Assembly (NCBI GenBank): GCA_017794945.1
Contig: CP051239.1
Coordinates: 1,974,692-2,038,691 of the forward strand
Source of the DNA: Alcanivorax sp.
GTDB taxonomy: Bacteria > Pseudomonadota > Gammaproteobacteria > Pseudomonadales > Alcanivoracaceae
Length of the DNA stretch: 64,000 nucleotides
Reading direction: 5' to 3'
This document shows, in pieces, positions 45,507 through 52,988 of this stretch. The notes below the pieces were generated by a model. It did no database searches. It saw only the letters and a list, made by a program, of their open reading frames with translations, and was not told where the DNA came from. The number at the start of each line of letters is the position of its first letter. The first letter of the stretch is position 1. Position numbers and translations under genes: made by a program.

Positions 45507-46127
45507 CTAGACGTTAGGGTTGAGGGTGTAGGTGCCGGTCACGCTGGCCTGGTCGAGAACGTGACCCTGCATGGCTTCCACCACCTGGGGGCCGCGTATT
45601 TCACCGCTCAGGCCCAGGGACGTGACGTCCAGCGCGTAGACGGTGAAGGTGTAGTGGTGCAGCCGCTCGTCGTTCCAGGGCGGGCAGGGGCCGTCATAGC
45701 CGCCGTAGACGCCTTTCATGTCCGGGTCGCCGGCCAGGAAGTCGGTGTAGTCGTTGGCGCCGCGGATGCCTTTCGCGGTTTGCCCGATCTCCTTGCCGCG
45801 CGGCACCACGCCGTCGGCGTCTTCACCTTCGTCGATCTGGCGTACCTCGGCGGGGATATCCACCAACACCCAGTGATAGAAGTCCGCCCGGGGCAGGTCC
45901 GCCGGCACGGTCTTGCCGTCCTGGTTCACGTCGGAGGCATCGGTGGGTGCGTCCGGGTCCACCACCAGCAGGGCGAAACTCCGGGTGCCTTCCGGTACGC
46001 CGTCCCAAACCACCATGGGGTTGCGGTTGTCGCTCAGGCTCATGTGTTCTTTCGGGTCGGGTACCGCGAATGCGAACGGGCCGGGAACCGGTTGGCCTTC
46101 GTTCACGCCTTCCACAGTAATGCGCAT
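45507..46127 (-). CDS. YbhB/YbcL-type Raf kinase inhibitor-like (PEBP) protein
   Basis: The 206-residue product belongs to the phosphatidylethanolamine-binding protein family. It has LSDNRNPMVVWDGVPEGTRSFALLVVDPDAP, with the DPDAP ligand-site loop, then DFYHWVLVDIPAEV and GVYGGYDGPCPPWNDERLHHYTFTVYALD, whose histidine and Pro-Pro turn are typical (outlined). No signal peptide is seen, so it is probably cytoplasmic. GGAGGAG precedes the ATG. Its role in bacteria is not known. Confidence 0.92.
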   Translation of the reverse strand: MRITVEGVNEGQPVPGPFAFAVPDPKEHMSLSDNRNPMVVWDGVPEGTRSFALLVVDPDAPTDASDVNQDGKTVPADLPRADFYHWVLVDIPAEVRQIDEGEDADGVVPRGKEIGQTAKGIRGANDYTDFLAGDPDMKGVYGGYDGPCPPWNDERLHHYTFTVYALDVTSLGLSGEIRGPQVVEAMQGHVLDQASVTGTYTLNPNV

Positions 46128-46372
46128 GCTCTCCTCCTGATTGGCTGAAAAGTGCCGTCTCTACAATACGGCCTACGCCCAGCATTGCGTCTCCGGCACC
46201 GTTAATTCAAGCCCCGTGCGCGTTCGATTTCACGCAACGGCCGCGTGCCTGTCATCGCCTTGTCAATCTTCGCTGGGCGTTTACACGGTTTTACAGAGCG
46301 CAACAGTTTAGTACGGCCGTGCAACTGTTTAAATGCAACTTCCTGCTTACGCTTTGCCTTCATTCTTTATTG

Positions 46373-46639
46373 AGGGCCTGTTCACACTACTTGCATCACG
46401 CCTGTTGCGGCTAAAAAGCCTCCCATCAAGGCGCGAGGAGAGAAGTTTGGTGACTCCAAATGAACGACGAGCAACGCGGAGGGGGGCTTTTTAGCCGCAA
46501 CCCGAAGGGCTGGAGCCCTTTTTGCCCCCAGCGTCGTTGTCGGTCGCTTATTTGGAATGACCAAACGGCGCTCCCTCCGCCTAGCTGGAAGCAAAAAGGG
46601 CATCCAGCAGGCGCGATGCAAGTAGTGTGAACAGGCCCT
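46373..46639. mobile_element. MITE-like element with three-helix architecture
   Basis: Perfect 25-base terminal inverted repeats (46373-46397 and 46615-46639; ends AGGGCCTGTTCACACTAC) extend inward with mismatches. Between them lie two further stems: arm A (46404-46420 with 46485-46501, 17 bp perfect) and arm B (46509-46525 with 46591-46608, one bulge). Each arm carries a small TTTGG-N5-CCAAA tip. Arms A and B are related to each other in inverse orientation. There is no transposase. It ends 14 bases before the phoD start. No clear target duplication is seen. The left part of the gap (46128-46372) holds no gene. Confidence 0.85.
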
Positions 46640-46653
46640 AGGGAGATCGGGGT

Positions 46654-48402
46654 ATGGATCGCAAGCGACGTCGTCTGGTGCAGGCCATGGCCGTGGGTAG
46701 CGCCGCTACCTGGGTGGCCGGTTGTGGTGGCGGGAGTTCGTCCGATTCGCCGCCGCCGTCCACGGGGGCGCCGAATGAGCCGAACCCGCCGGAGACCCCG
46801 GGCCCTTCGGAGCCGCCGGTCTCCCGGGTGGATTTCAATCATGGGGTGGCTTCCGGTGATCCGCTCGACGACCGGGTAATCCTGTGGACCCGGGTGACGC
46901 CCCGCGAGGAGACGGCGGCGCCGATCCCGGTGACGGTCACGGTGGCCCGGGACGCGGCGCTGCTGGACCCGGTGGCCCGCTTCGAGACACAGGCCGACGC
47001 CGAGCATGATTTCTGCGTCAAACAGGACGCCACCGGGCTGGAAGCGGGGCGCTGGTATTACTACCAGTTCAGCGTGGCGGACCAGCGCTCGCCCATCGGC
47101 CGCACCCGCACTTTGCCGGCCGCGGACCGGTATGTGGACCGGGCGCGTTTCGCGGTGGTGTCCTGCGCCAATATTTCCCACGGTTACTTTTCCGTCTACA
47201 AGACCTTGGCCGAGCACGGCGACCTGGATTTCGTGCTGCACCTGGGCGACTACCTGTATGAATACGGCATCGGCGAGTACGGCGATGTGCCCGACCGGGA
47301 CCCGGTGCCGCCCCACGAAATGGTGACCCTGGAGGACTACCGTCAGCGCCACGCCCAGTACAAGGGCGACGCGGACCTGCAGGCGGTGCACCAGCAGTAC
47401 CCGATGATCGTGATCTGGGACGACCACGAAAGCACCAACGACAGCTACCAGGATGGCGCCGAGAACCATCAGCCGCTCACCGAAGGCGACTGGGAGACGC
47501 GCAAGAACATCGCCCGCCGGGTGTACTTCGAATGGATGCCGGTCCGCGAGCAGAACCCGGGGGATTTCGCCACCCTTTACCGGCGCTTCCAGTTCGGCGA
47601 CCTGATCGACCTGAGCATGCTCGATACCCGTCTCGAGGGCCGCGACGAGCCCCTGTCGTTGCCGTTCGATCCGGCCCGTAACGATCCGGAACGGCGCCTG
47701 ATCAGCGACACCCAGATGCAGTGGCTGCTGGACGGCCTGAGCGCGTCCACCGCCCGCTGGCGGTTCATCGGCCAGCAGGTCATGTTCGCCCAGCTCAACA
47801 TCGCCGAGATTCCCTCGCTCAACGAGCATGCCCCGCAACTGCGCGGCAACCTGTCGGCGATCAACATGGATCAGTGGGACGGTTACGCCGCGGATCGCCT
47901 GAAGATCCTTAATCACCTGGACGACAACAACATCGACAACGTGGTGATTCTCACCGGCGATATTCACACCTCCTGGGCCAACGAAATCTATCGCAATCCG
48001 GGCTCCATTTTGGGCGACCTGTTCGACGCGCCACTGGCCACCGAATTCGTCACTCCGGCGGTGACCAGCCCGGGCTTCCCGGAAGGCGCGGCGGAGCTGG
48101 CCGGCGTCGCCGTGCCGGTGGTCAATCCGCACATCCGCTATGTGGAAGCCAAGTCGCGCGGTTTCATCCTGATGGACGTGAACCACCAGCGTGCCCAGGC
48201 GGAGTTCTATTACGCCCGCGACATCGAGTCCTTCGACCTGCGCGGGCAGATCGACGAAAGCAAAACCAAATTGGTGGCGGTGTACAGCGGTGACAGCCGG
48301 CTGCGCGAAGAAGGCCTGCGGCCCTCGCGCCCGCGCACCCTGCGCACCGCGCTGTTCCACCCGCCGGCACCGGCGAGCGCATCCACGGAGAAGATGGCAT
48401 GA
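46654..48402 (+). CDS. phoD: PhoD-type alkaline phosphatase, Tat-exported lipoprotein
   Basis: This 582-residue protein fits the PhoD alkaline phosphatase/phosphodiesterase family. The start carries a twin-arginine signal (RRRLVQAMA) ending in a lipobox-like VAGC, so it may be a Tat-exported lipoprotein. A Pro/Glu/Ser linker follows (about residues 28-55). Family motifs are FNHGVASGDPLDDRVILWTRV, VLHLGDYLYEYG, VIWDDHESTNDSY and LTGDIHTSWANE, providing metal ligands. It overlaps the next gene by 4 bp. The ribosome site GGGAG adjoins the MITE-like element. Released phosphate uptake is the likely use. Confidence 0.9.
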   Translation: MDRKRRRLVQAMAVGSAATWVAGCGGGSSSDSPPPSTGAPNEPNPPETPGPSEPPVSRVDFNHGVASGDPLDDRVILWTRVTPREETAAPIPVTVTVARDAALLDPVARFETQADAEHDFCVKQDATGLEAGRWYYYQFSVADQRSPIGRTRTLPAADRYVDRARFAVVSCANISHGYFSVYKTLAEHGDLDFVLHLGDYLYEYGIGEYGDVPDRDPVPPHEMVTLEDYRQRHAQYKGDADLQAVHQQYPMIVIWDDHESTNDSYQDGAENHQPLTEGDWETRKNIARRVYFEWMPVREQNPGDFATLYRRFQFGDLIDLSMLDTRLEGRDEPLSLPFDPARNDPERRLISDTQMQWLLDGLSASTARWRFIGQQVMFAQLNIAEIPSLNEHAPQLRGNLSAINMDQWDGYAADRLKILNHLDDNNIDNVVILTGDIHTSWANEIYRNPGSILGDLFDAPLATEFVTPAVTSPGFPEGAAELAGVAVPVVNPHIRYVEAKSRGFILMDVNHQRAQAEFYYARDIESFDLRGQIDESKTKLVAVYSGDSRLREEGLRPSRPRTLRTALFHPPAPASASTEKMA

Positions 48403-50465
48403 ACTGGACAATCCAACGACTGACGCTGGCCGCCGCCCTGGGGCTGACCCTGGCCGCCTGCGGCGGTGACAGTGGCAGCGACGGCGGCCCCGCGCCGCAG
48501 CCCAACGAGCCCGAAGAGCCGGAGACCCCGGTGGAGCCGGAGCCCGAGCCGGAACCGACAGTGCTGGAACGGGTGCGCTTTCTGACCATCGGGGATTCCG
48601 GCAGCGGCTCGGACGGCGCCTACGCGGTCGGCCAGGCGATGGCGGACCTCTGTGCCGTGAAACTGGGTGCGGAAAACGACCCGCAGCGGGCCGGCTGTGA
48701 TTTCGTGGTCGGGCTGGGGGACAACATTTACGAGTCCGGTGTCACCAGTGTCGACGACCCGCAGTTCGAGGAGAAATTCGAGCTGCCGTTCGAACCGGTG
48801 GATCTGCCGTTCTATCTGGTGCTGGGCAATCACGACAACACCGCCTACGTGGGCGGCGACGGTGCCGGTAATGCGCGCGGTGAATTCCAGGTGGACTACA
48901 CCTACTTCGACGGCCGGCTGTCGGACCGCTGGGTCATGCCGGACCGTTATTTCCAGCAGGACGCCGGTGAAACCGAGAGCGGCGCGCCGCTGGTGTCGCT
49001 GTTCGCGCTGGATTCCAACCCGATCGCCGGCGGCTTCGCCGACGCGGATCTGGATTACGCCTACCACACCTACGGCATCAATCAGTTGAACTGGGCGGTG
49101 AGCGCCATCGGTGGTTCCCAGGCGGAATTCAAGATCGGCCTGGCGCACCATCCCTACCTGTCCAACGGCACCCACGGCAACGCCGGCAACTATGACGGTG
49201 TGCCCAGCGAGATCCTGCCGGTGCTGGCGGGTGAGCGCTGGCGGGCGTTCATGGAAGAGGCGGTGTGCGACAAGGCCGATTTCTTCTTCGCCGGCCACGA
49301 CCACGACCTGCAGGTCCTCGACGCGGTGCCCGAGTGCGGCCGCACCGAGTTCGTGGTCAGCGGCGCCGCCAGCAAGACCCGCAGCCTGGACGATCCGGAG
49401 CGCAACCAGGCGCCGTTCCAGATCGGCGATGTGTACGGTTTCTTCTGGATGGAAGCGGTGGAAGCGGACAGCCAGGCCGGCACGCCGGCGCGGCTGTGCC
49501 TGGAAGCCTATGTGGTGGAGCCGGGTGTCGAGGGGCTGGGCGTGGTGGACGCCGGCCAGGCCACCCCGGCCTATCAGCGCTGCTATGACAAGCGGCCCGC
49601 CGCCGGTATCCCGGCCAGCAACGATTTCTCCAGCGATATCTTCACCAGCGGCGACGCCTTCCCCCTGCCGCTGCCGGACGGCTTCGACGCGGACTTCAGC
49701 GGCCCGTTGCAGGCGTTCCGCGATCAGCTGATCTCCGGCTTCAACCAGGCGATGGCCGGCCTGCCGGAAGGGCCGCAGCAGGAAGTGGCGGCACAGATCC
49801 TGGCCGGGCTGGACACGCTGTTCAGCGCCCTGGACGGCGCCGCGGCGGCGATCTCCGGCGGTGACGACGCGGATATGAGCCAGGCGTTCCAGGGCGCGCT
49901 GGCGGCCTCTCAACAGTTGGAAGCCATCGACACCAGTGCCCTGCCGGCACCCTTTGATCAGCTCGGCGGCGCCTTTCAGGCGTTGAGCGAAGGGCTTGGC
50001 AACGGTGCGGATTTCGAAGGCGAGTCCTCCGGCACGCTGCAGGATGTGGCGTTCCTGGCCGGCCCGCTGGTGCAGCTGGCGCGCAACCTGGACAACATCG
50101 TCGACGGCGTCGACGAGCAGACCCCGGATGTGCCGGTGCTCTCCGGACTGACCAAGGTGCTTTCCAGTGTGTCCCTGGGGCTGGCCAACACCCTGGAGCA
50201 GTTGGTGCTCCTGGACACCAGCGCCACCGGTGAGCAACTGGTGGGCACCATTCAGCTGGTCCTGGAGCAGGTGGTCAACGACGTGCTGTGGTTGGAGACC
50301 GTCGATCAGGCGACGCTGCCCGGCAACCTGGTGTCCACGGCGTTGGCGTTTCTTACCCGGGAAATCACCGAGCAGCTGGATCGGGGCTTGAGCCCGCTCA
50401 GCGGCTTGCTGGACCTGCTCTCGCCGGTGACCAATCTGCTCTCCGGGCTGCTCGGCTTCTTGTAG
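48399..50465 (+). CDS. Lipoprotein metallophosphoesterase with large unknown C-terminal domain
   Basis: The 688-residue protein starts with a lipoprotein signal (lipobox LAAC, Cys21) and a Glu/Pro linker. Residues about 58-400 form a purple-acid-phosphatase-like metallophosphoesterase: LTIGDSGSGSDG, VVGLGDNIYESG, LVLGNHDN, GLAHHPYLSNG and FFFAGHDHDLQVLD. Residues about 405-688 are a low-aromatic, Leu/Ala/Gly-rich region of repeated amphipathic helices, ending LLSPVTNLLSGLLGFL, which I cannot assign. It overlaps phoD by ATGA and shares its style of linker, so the two probably act together outside the cytoplasm. Confidence 0.85.
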   Translation: MNWTIQRLTLAAALGLTLAACGGDSGSDGGPAPQPNEPEEPETPVEPEPEPEPTVLERVRFLTIGDSGSGSDGAYAVGQAMADLCAVKLGAENDPQRAGCDFVVGLGDNIYESGVTSVDDPQFEEKFELPFEPVDLPFYLVLGNHDNTAYVGGDGAGNARGEFQVDYTYFDGRLSDRWVMPDRYFQQDAGETESGAPLVSLFALDSNPIAGGFADADLDYAYHTYGINQLNWAVSAIGGSQAEFKIGLAHHPYLSNGTHGNAGNYDGVPSEILPVLAGERWRAFMEEAVCDKADFFFAGHDHDLQVLDAVPECGRTEFVVSGAASKTRSLDDPERNQAPFQIGDVYGFFWMEAVEADSQAGTPARLCLEAYVVEPGVEGLGVVDAGQATPAYQRCYDKRPAAGIPASNDFSSDIFTSGDAFPLPLPDGFDADFSGPLQAFRDQLISGFNQAMAGLPEGPQQEVAAQILAGLDTLFSALDGAAAAISGGDDADMSQAFQGALAASQQLEAIDTSALPAPFDQLGGAFQALSEGLGNGADFEGESSGTLQDVAFLAGPLVQLARNLDNIVDGVDEQTPDVPVLSGLTKVLSSVSLGLANTLEQLVLLDTSATGEQLVGTIQLVLEQVVNDVLWLETVDQATLPGNLVSTALAFLTREITEQLDRGLSPLSGLLDLLSPVTNLLSGLLGFL

Positions 50466-50468
50466 CGG

Positions 50469-51608
50469 TCAGTCCCGTTCGCACAGCCAGTCGGCGATCA
50501 TCGCCCAGCTTTCCTGCTGGGCGGTGGCGCCGCCGAGGATGCCCATGTGGCCGCCGGGGATGGTGACGTAGGTCTTGTCGCGGCTGCCCACCAGATTGTC
50601 CATGGCGTGGCTGCAATCACGGGTGACTATGGGGTCCCCGGCACCGGTGATATTGAGGATGCTGGCCTGCACGCGGCTCAGCTGACCACCGCCGTCGGGC
50701 ATCGGCAGTTGGCCGCGGGCCACGACGTTATCCACCCACAGATAGTGAATGATGTCCTGAATCACACCGCCGGGGTAAGCGACCATGTCGTTCAGGAAGG
50801 CGCCGTTGGTGGCGTGGGCGCTGACGAAATCCCGGTCGTGCAGGTTCTTCACCAGGTTCCAGTAGCCCTGCACGCTGGCCACCGGGTTGGTGAGTTTAAA
50901 AGCCAGGCTGTTGGCCCAACCCGGCGACCGCAGCCAGGCCGGGTTGAGGTCATGGGCGCGCAGCCCGGTGCGCCGGCGCAGCCACTTCAGGTTGCGGCTC
51001 AGACGCCGGTACTGTTTGCCCAGGGCGCCGTTGCGGTGGTAATCCGTGGGCGTGCCCACCAGCACCAGATTGGCGAGGTCCGGGTCCTGTCCGAGCGCCG
51101 CGTAGCACAGACTGAACAGGCCGCCGAAGCTCCAGCCGTGCAGGCTCAGGCGGCGCTCGCCGCTGTGCGCCCGCACCCGTTCCAGCAGCGCCGGCAGCTT
51201 TTCCGCGAAGTAGGTGGCCAGGCTGTGATGATTCTCCGCCCGACCGGGCCGCCCCCAGTCCACCAGGTAGAGCTCGAAACCCCGGGCGCGCAGGTAGCGC
51301 ACCAGGCTGCGCCGTGGGAACAGATCGTAGATCAGCATGTTCACCGCCAGCGGCGGCACCAGCACCAGTGGTGTGCGCTGGGTGTGGGTGCTGACCGGCA
51401 CCACCTCGCCGTTGTCCAGTTCGATCTCGATGTCCCGCAGCGGCGGGTAATAGCGCAACTGGACCAGGCCGTCATCGCTGATCACCTGAAAAGGCGTGGC
51501 GTCGGCCTGCACCAGGGCATCGCTGCGGAACAGGCGCTGGCCGGCGTTGCCGAGCCAGCGGCGGGCGGATTTCAGAGACGGCACCGAGGGCACCGACAAC
51601 ATGGCCAT
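50469..51608 (-). CDS. PHA-synthase-like alpha/beta hydrolase
   Basis: The 379-residue protein resembles the PhaC/PhaE-type synthase and depolymerase group. PLVLVPPLAVNMLIYDLFP, YLRARGFELYLVDWGRPG and NITGAGDPIV are typical. The nucleophile elbow is LHGWSFGG (Ser160), whereas true PHA synthases have Cys there (GxCxG). Asp near residue 320 and His near 353 (PGGHMGILGG) complete the triad. It is therefore more likely a hydrolase or acyltransferase than a polymer synthase. CAGGA precedes the ATG. It is convergent with the phosphoesterase gene. Confidence 0.8.
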   Translation of the reverse strand: MAMLSVPSVPSLKSARRWLGNAGQRLFRSDALVQADATPFQVISDDGLVQLRYYPPLRDIEIELDNGEVVPVSTHTQRTPLVLVPPLAVNMLIYDLFPRRSLVRYLRARGFELYLVDWGRPGRAENHHSLATYFAEKLPALLERVRAHSGERRLSLHGWSFGGLFSLCYAALGQDPDLANLVLVGTPTDYHRNGALGKQYRRLSRNLKWLRRRTGLRAHDLNPAWLRSPGWANSLAFKLTNPVASVQGYWNLVKNLHDRDFVSAHATNGAFLNDMVAYPGGVIQDIIHYLWVDNVVARGQLPMPDGGGQLSRVQASILNITGAGDPIVTRDCSHAMDNLVGSRDKTYVTIPGGHMGILGGATAQQESWAMIADWLCERD

Positions 51609-51711
51609 GATTCAATCCTGCGAGCCGTTTTCGGGGCCGCGAAGTGTAGCGGGGCGGATCGAACCTGGCCGTCGCCGAAGCGACATGGGCGCCGGGCGCC
51701 GGGGTAAAACC

Positions 51712-51731
51712 AGGGCCTGCTCACAGGCCCT
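51712..51731. repeat. Short hairpin with the end motif of the MITE-like element
   Basis: AGGGCCTG, loop CTCA and CAGGCCCT form an 8-bp stem at the end of the flavodoxin-like gene (its stop codon lies in the arm). The AGGGCCTG core equals the end of the 46373 element. It could be a weak terminator or the remains of such an element. Confidence 0.55.
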
Positions 51732-52191
51732 AGAAGATGCCGGAATCCAGCCCGGCGGCCATGTACATGCCCAGCTCTTCCACCTGGTCGGCGAAGGCGT
51801 CCTGCCATTCGCCTTTGCACACCAGCGGGTCCTGCACCCAATTCCAGCGTAGCCCGGTAACAATCGATTCCACCGCCCGGCGGGTGCCGGTGCCGTCCAG
51901 GCCGGCGCGGATATAAAGCGCGCAGGGCAGGCCCTGTTTGTCGTCGATCACCGCGTAGTAGGTGCGGTCGAAGAAGTCCTTCAGGGCGCCGCTCATGTAG
52001 CCCAGGTTCTCGGTGGTGCCGAGCAGGATGGCGTCGCAGGCCATCACGTCTTCCGGGCCCGCCTCCAGCGGCGGCTTCCAGGTCACCGACACCTGCTCGA
52101 TATCCGGGTGGCCCGCTCCCTTGAGGGCGACGTCCACCAGCCGGCGGGTGTTCGGCGACGGGGCGTGGGCGACGATCAGTAGCTGTTTCAT
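51730..52191 (-). CDS. Flavodoxin-like NAD(P)H-dependent oxidoreductase family protein
   Basis: The 153 residues show a flavodoxin-like fold: strand LLIVAHAPSPNTRRL with a phosphate-binding loop, then DAILLGTTENLGYMSGALKDFFDRTYY, typical of the NADPH-dependent FMN reductase/WrbA-like group (outlined). The last third is short and ends in LGMYMAAGLDSGIF. FMN binding is likely, and the electron acceptor is unknown. No operon partner: it lies between the PHA-synthase-like gene and the Lrp regulator, all on the minus strand. Confidence 0.82.
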   Translation of the reverse strand: MKQLLIVAHAPSPNTRRLVDVALKGAGHPDIEQVSVTWKPPLEAGPEDVMACDAILLGTTENLGYMSGALKDFFDRTYYAVIDDKQGLPCALYIRAGLDGTGTRRAVESIVTGLRWNWVQDPLVCKGEWQDAFADQVEELGMYMAAGLDSGIF

Positions 52192-52222
52192 GGCTTCAGG
52201 GTAACAGGATGGGCGTCGCGAC

Positions 52223-52714
52223 TTAATCGATGTAATCCAGGGGCAGGGCGGAGGTGTCGATCACGCGGCGCATGACGAAGCTGGAGTGGACGCCGCTGAC
52301 GCCCTCGATGCGGGTGATCTTGTTGAGCAGGAACTGCTGGTAGTGGTCGATGTCCGGCACCACCACCTTGAGCAGGTAATCCGCTTCCTGGCCGGTGACC
52401 AGATAGCATTGCTGCACTTCCGGGTACTCGCCCACGGTGGCTTCGAAGTTGGCGAAACGCTCGGGGGTGTGGCGGTCCATGCTGATCTGGATCATCACGG
52501 TGAGGTCGAGCCCCAGCTTGCGCGGGTCGAGCACGGTTTCCCGGCGCAGGATCACGCCTGCCTGCTCCAGCTTCTGCACGCGCCGCGAACAGGGGGACGG
52601 CGACAGGCCGACCTGCTCCGCCAGTTGCTGATTGGTGAGGCCGCCGTCCTGCTGCAAGGCGCGCAGGATGCGTACATCGGTACGGTCGAGATTTGCCGGT
52701 TTTTCCTTGGCCAC
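52223..52714 (-). CDS. Lrp/AsnC family transcriptional regulator
   Basis: A GTG at 52714 is chosen because GAGG lies 9 bases upstream and the product then begins VAKEKPANLDRTDVRILRAL, the usual Lrp start. The 163 residues contain an N-terminal winged helix-turn-helix (LTNQQLAEQVGLSPSPCSRRVQKLE) and a C-terminal RAM ligand-binding domain (about 70-160; CYLVTGQEADYLLKVVVPD, with Asp and Gly for amino acid sensing). It is divergent from leuA, so control of leucine synthesis is a natural hypothesis. Confidence 0.92.
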   Translation of the reverse strand: MAKEKPANLDRTDVRILRALQQDGGLTNQQLAEQVGLSPSPCSRRVQKLEQAGVILRRETVLDPRKLGLDLTVMIQISMDRHTPERFANFEATVGEYPEVQQCYLVTGQEADYLLKVVVPDIDHYQQFLLNKITRIEGVSGVHSSFVMRRVIDTSALPLDYID

Positions 52715-52988
52715 GCAATAAATCCTCACATAATGGGATTTTAAGGCTGTTTGATTGCTAAAAGTGGCGAATATTCCGGTAAAAAGCAAGCACATTGCCG
52801 GGCCCGGCGCCTAAACTGTGCCCTGTCGCTGCGGGAAGGCCATAAGCCGGACCGCAGTCGGTCACGGGCCTCCGCCTTACCGGGCGGGGGCCGGTACCGA
52901 ACCCAACGCCACGGCTTGACCAGCCGCGCGGCCAACACACCGGCGATCCCGGCCCCGGCCCAGGCATACCGAATTCAAGGAGTCCGTC
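52715..52988. promoter_or_regulatory. Divergent Lrp-leuA intergenic region
   Basis: About 270 bases separate the regulator from leuA. The part next to the regulator (52735-52800) is AT-rich; the part before leuA is GC-rich. I see no clear leucine leader peptide with a run of Leu codons, no T-box, and no confident -10/-35 pair. Binding sites for the divergent Lrp protein would be expected here. Confidence 0.4.

Noticed and set aside
46373..46639. Complete insertion sequence at the phoD upstream repeat
   Set aside because: Only about 267 bases long and without any transposase frame; it can only be a non-autonomous element.
46426..50237. Two long open frames antisense to phoD and the metallophosphoesterase
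   Set aside because: Both lie opposite genes with clear catalytic motifs; their products look like translated antisense GC-rich sequence.
52800..52988. Leucine attenuator/leader peptide before leuA
   Set aside because: No short frame with a run of Leu codons and no terminator-antiterminator pair with a T-run could be found.
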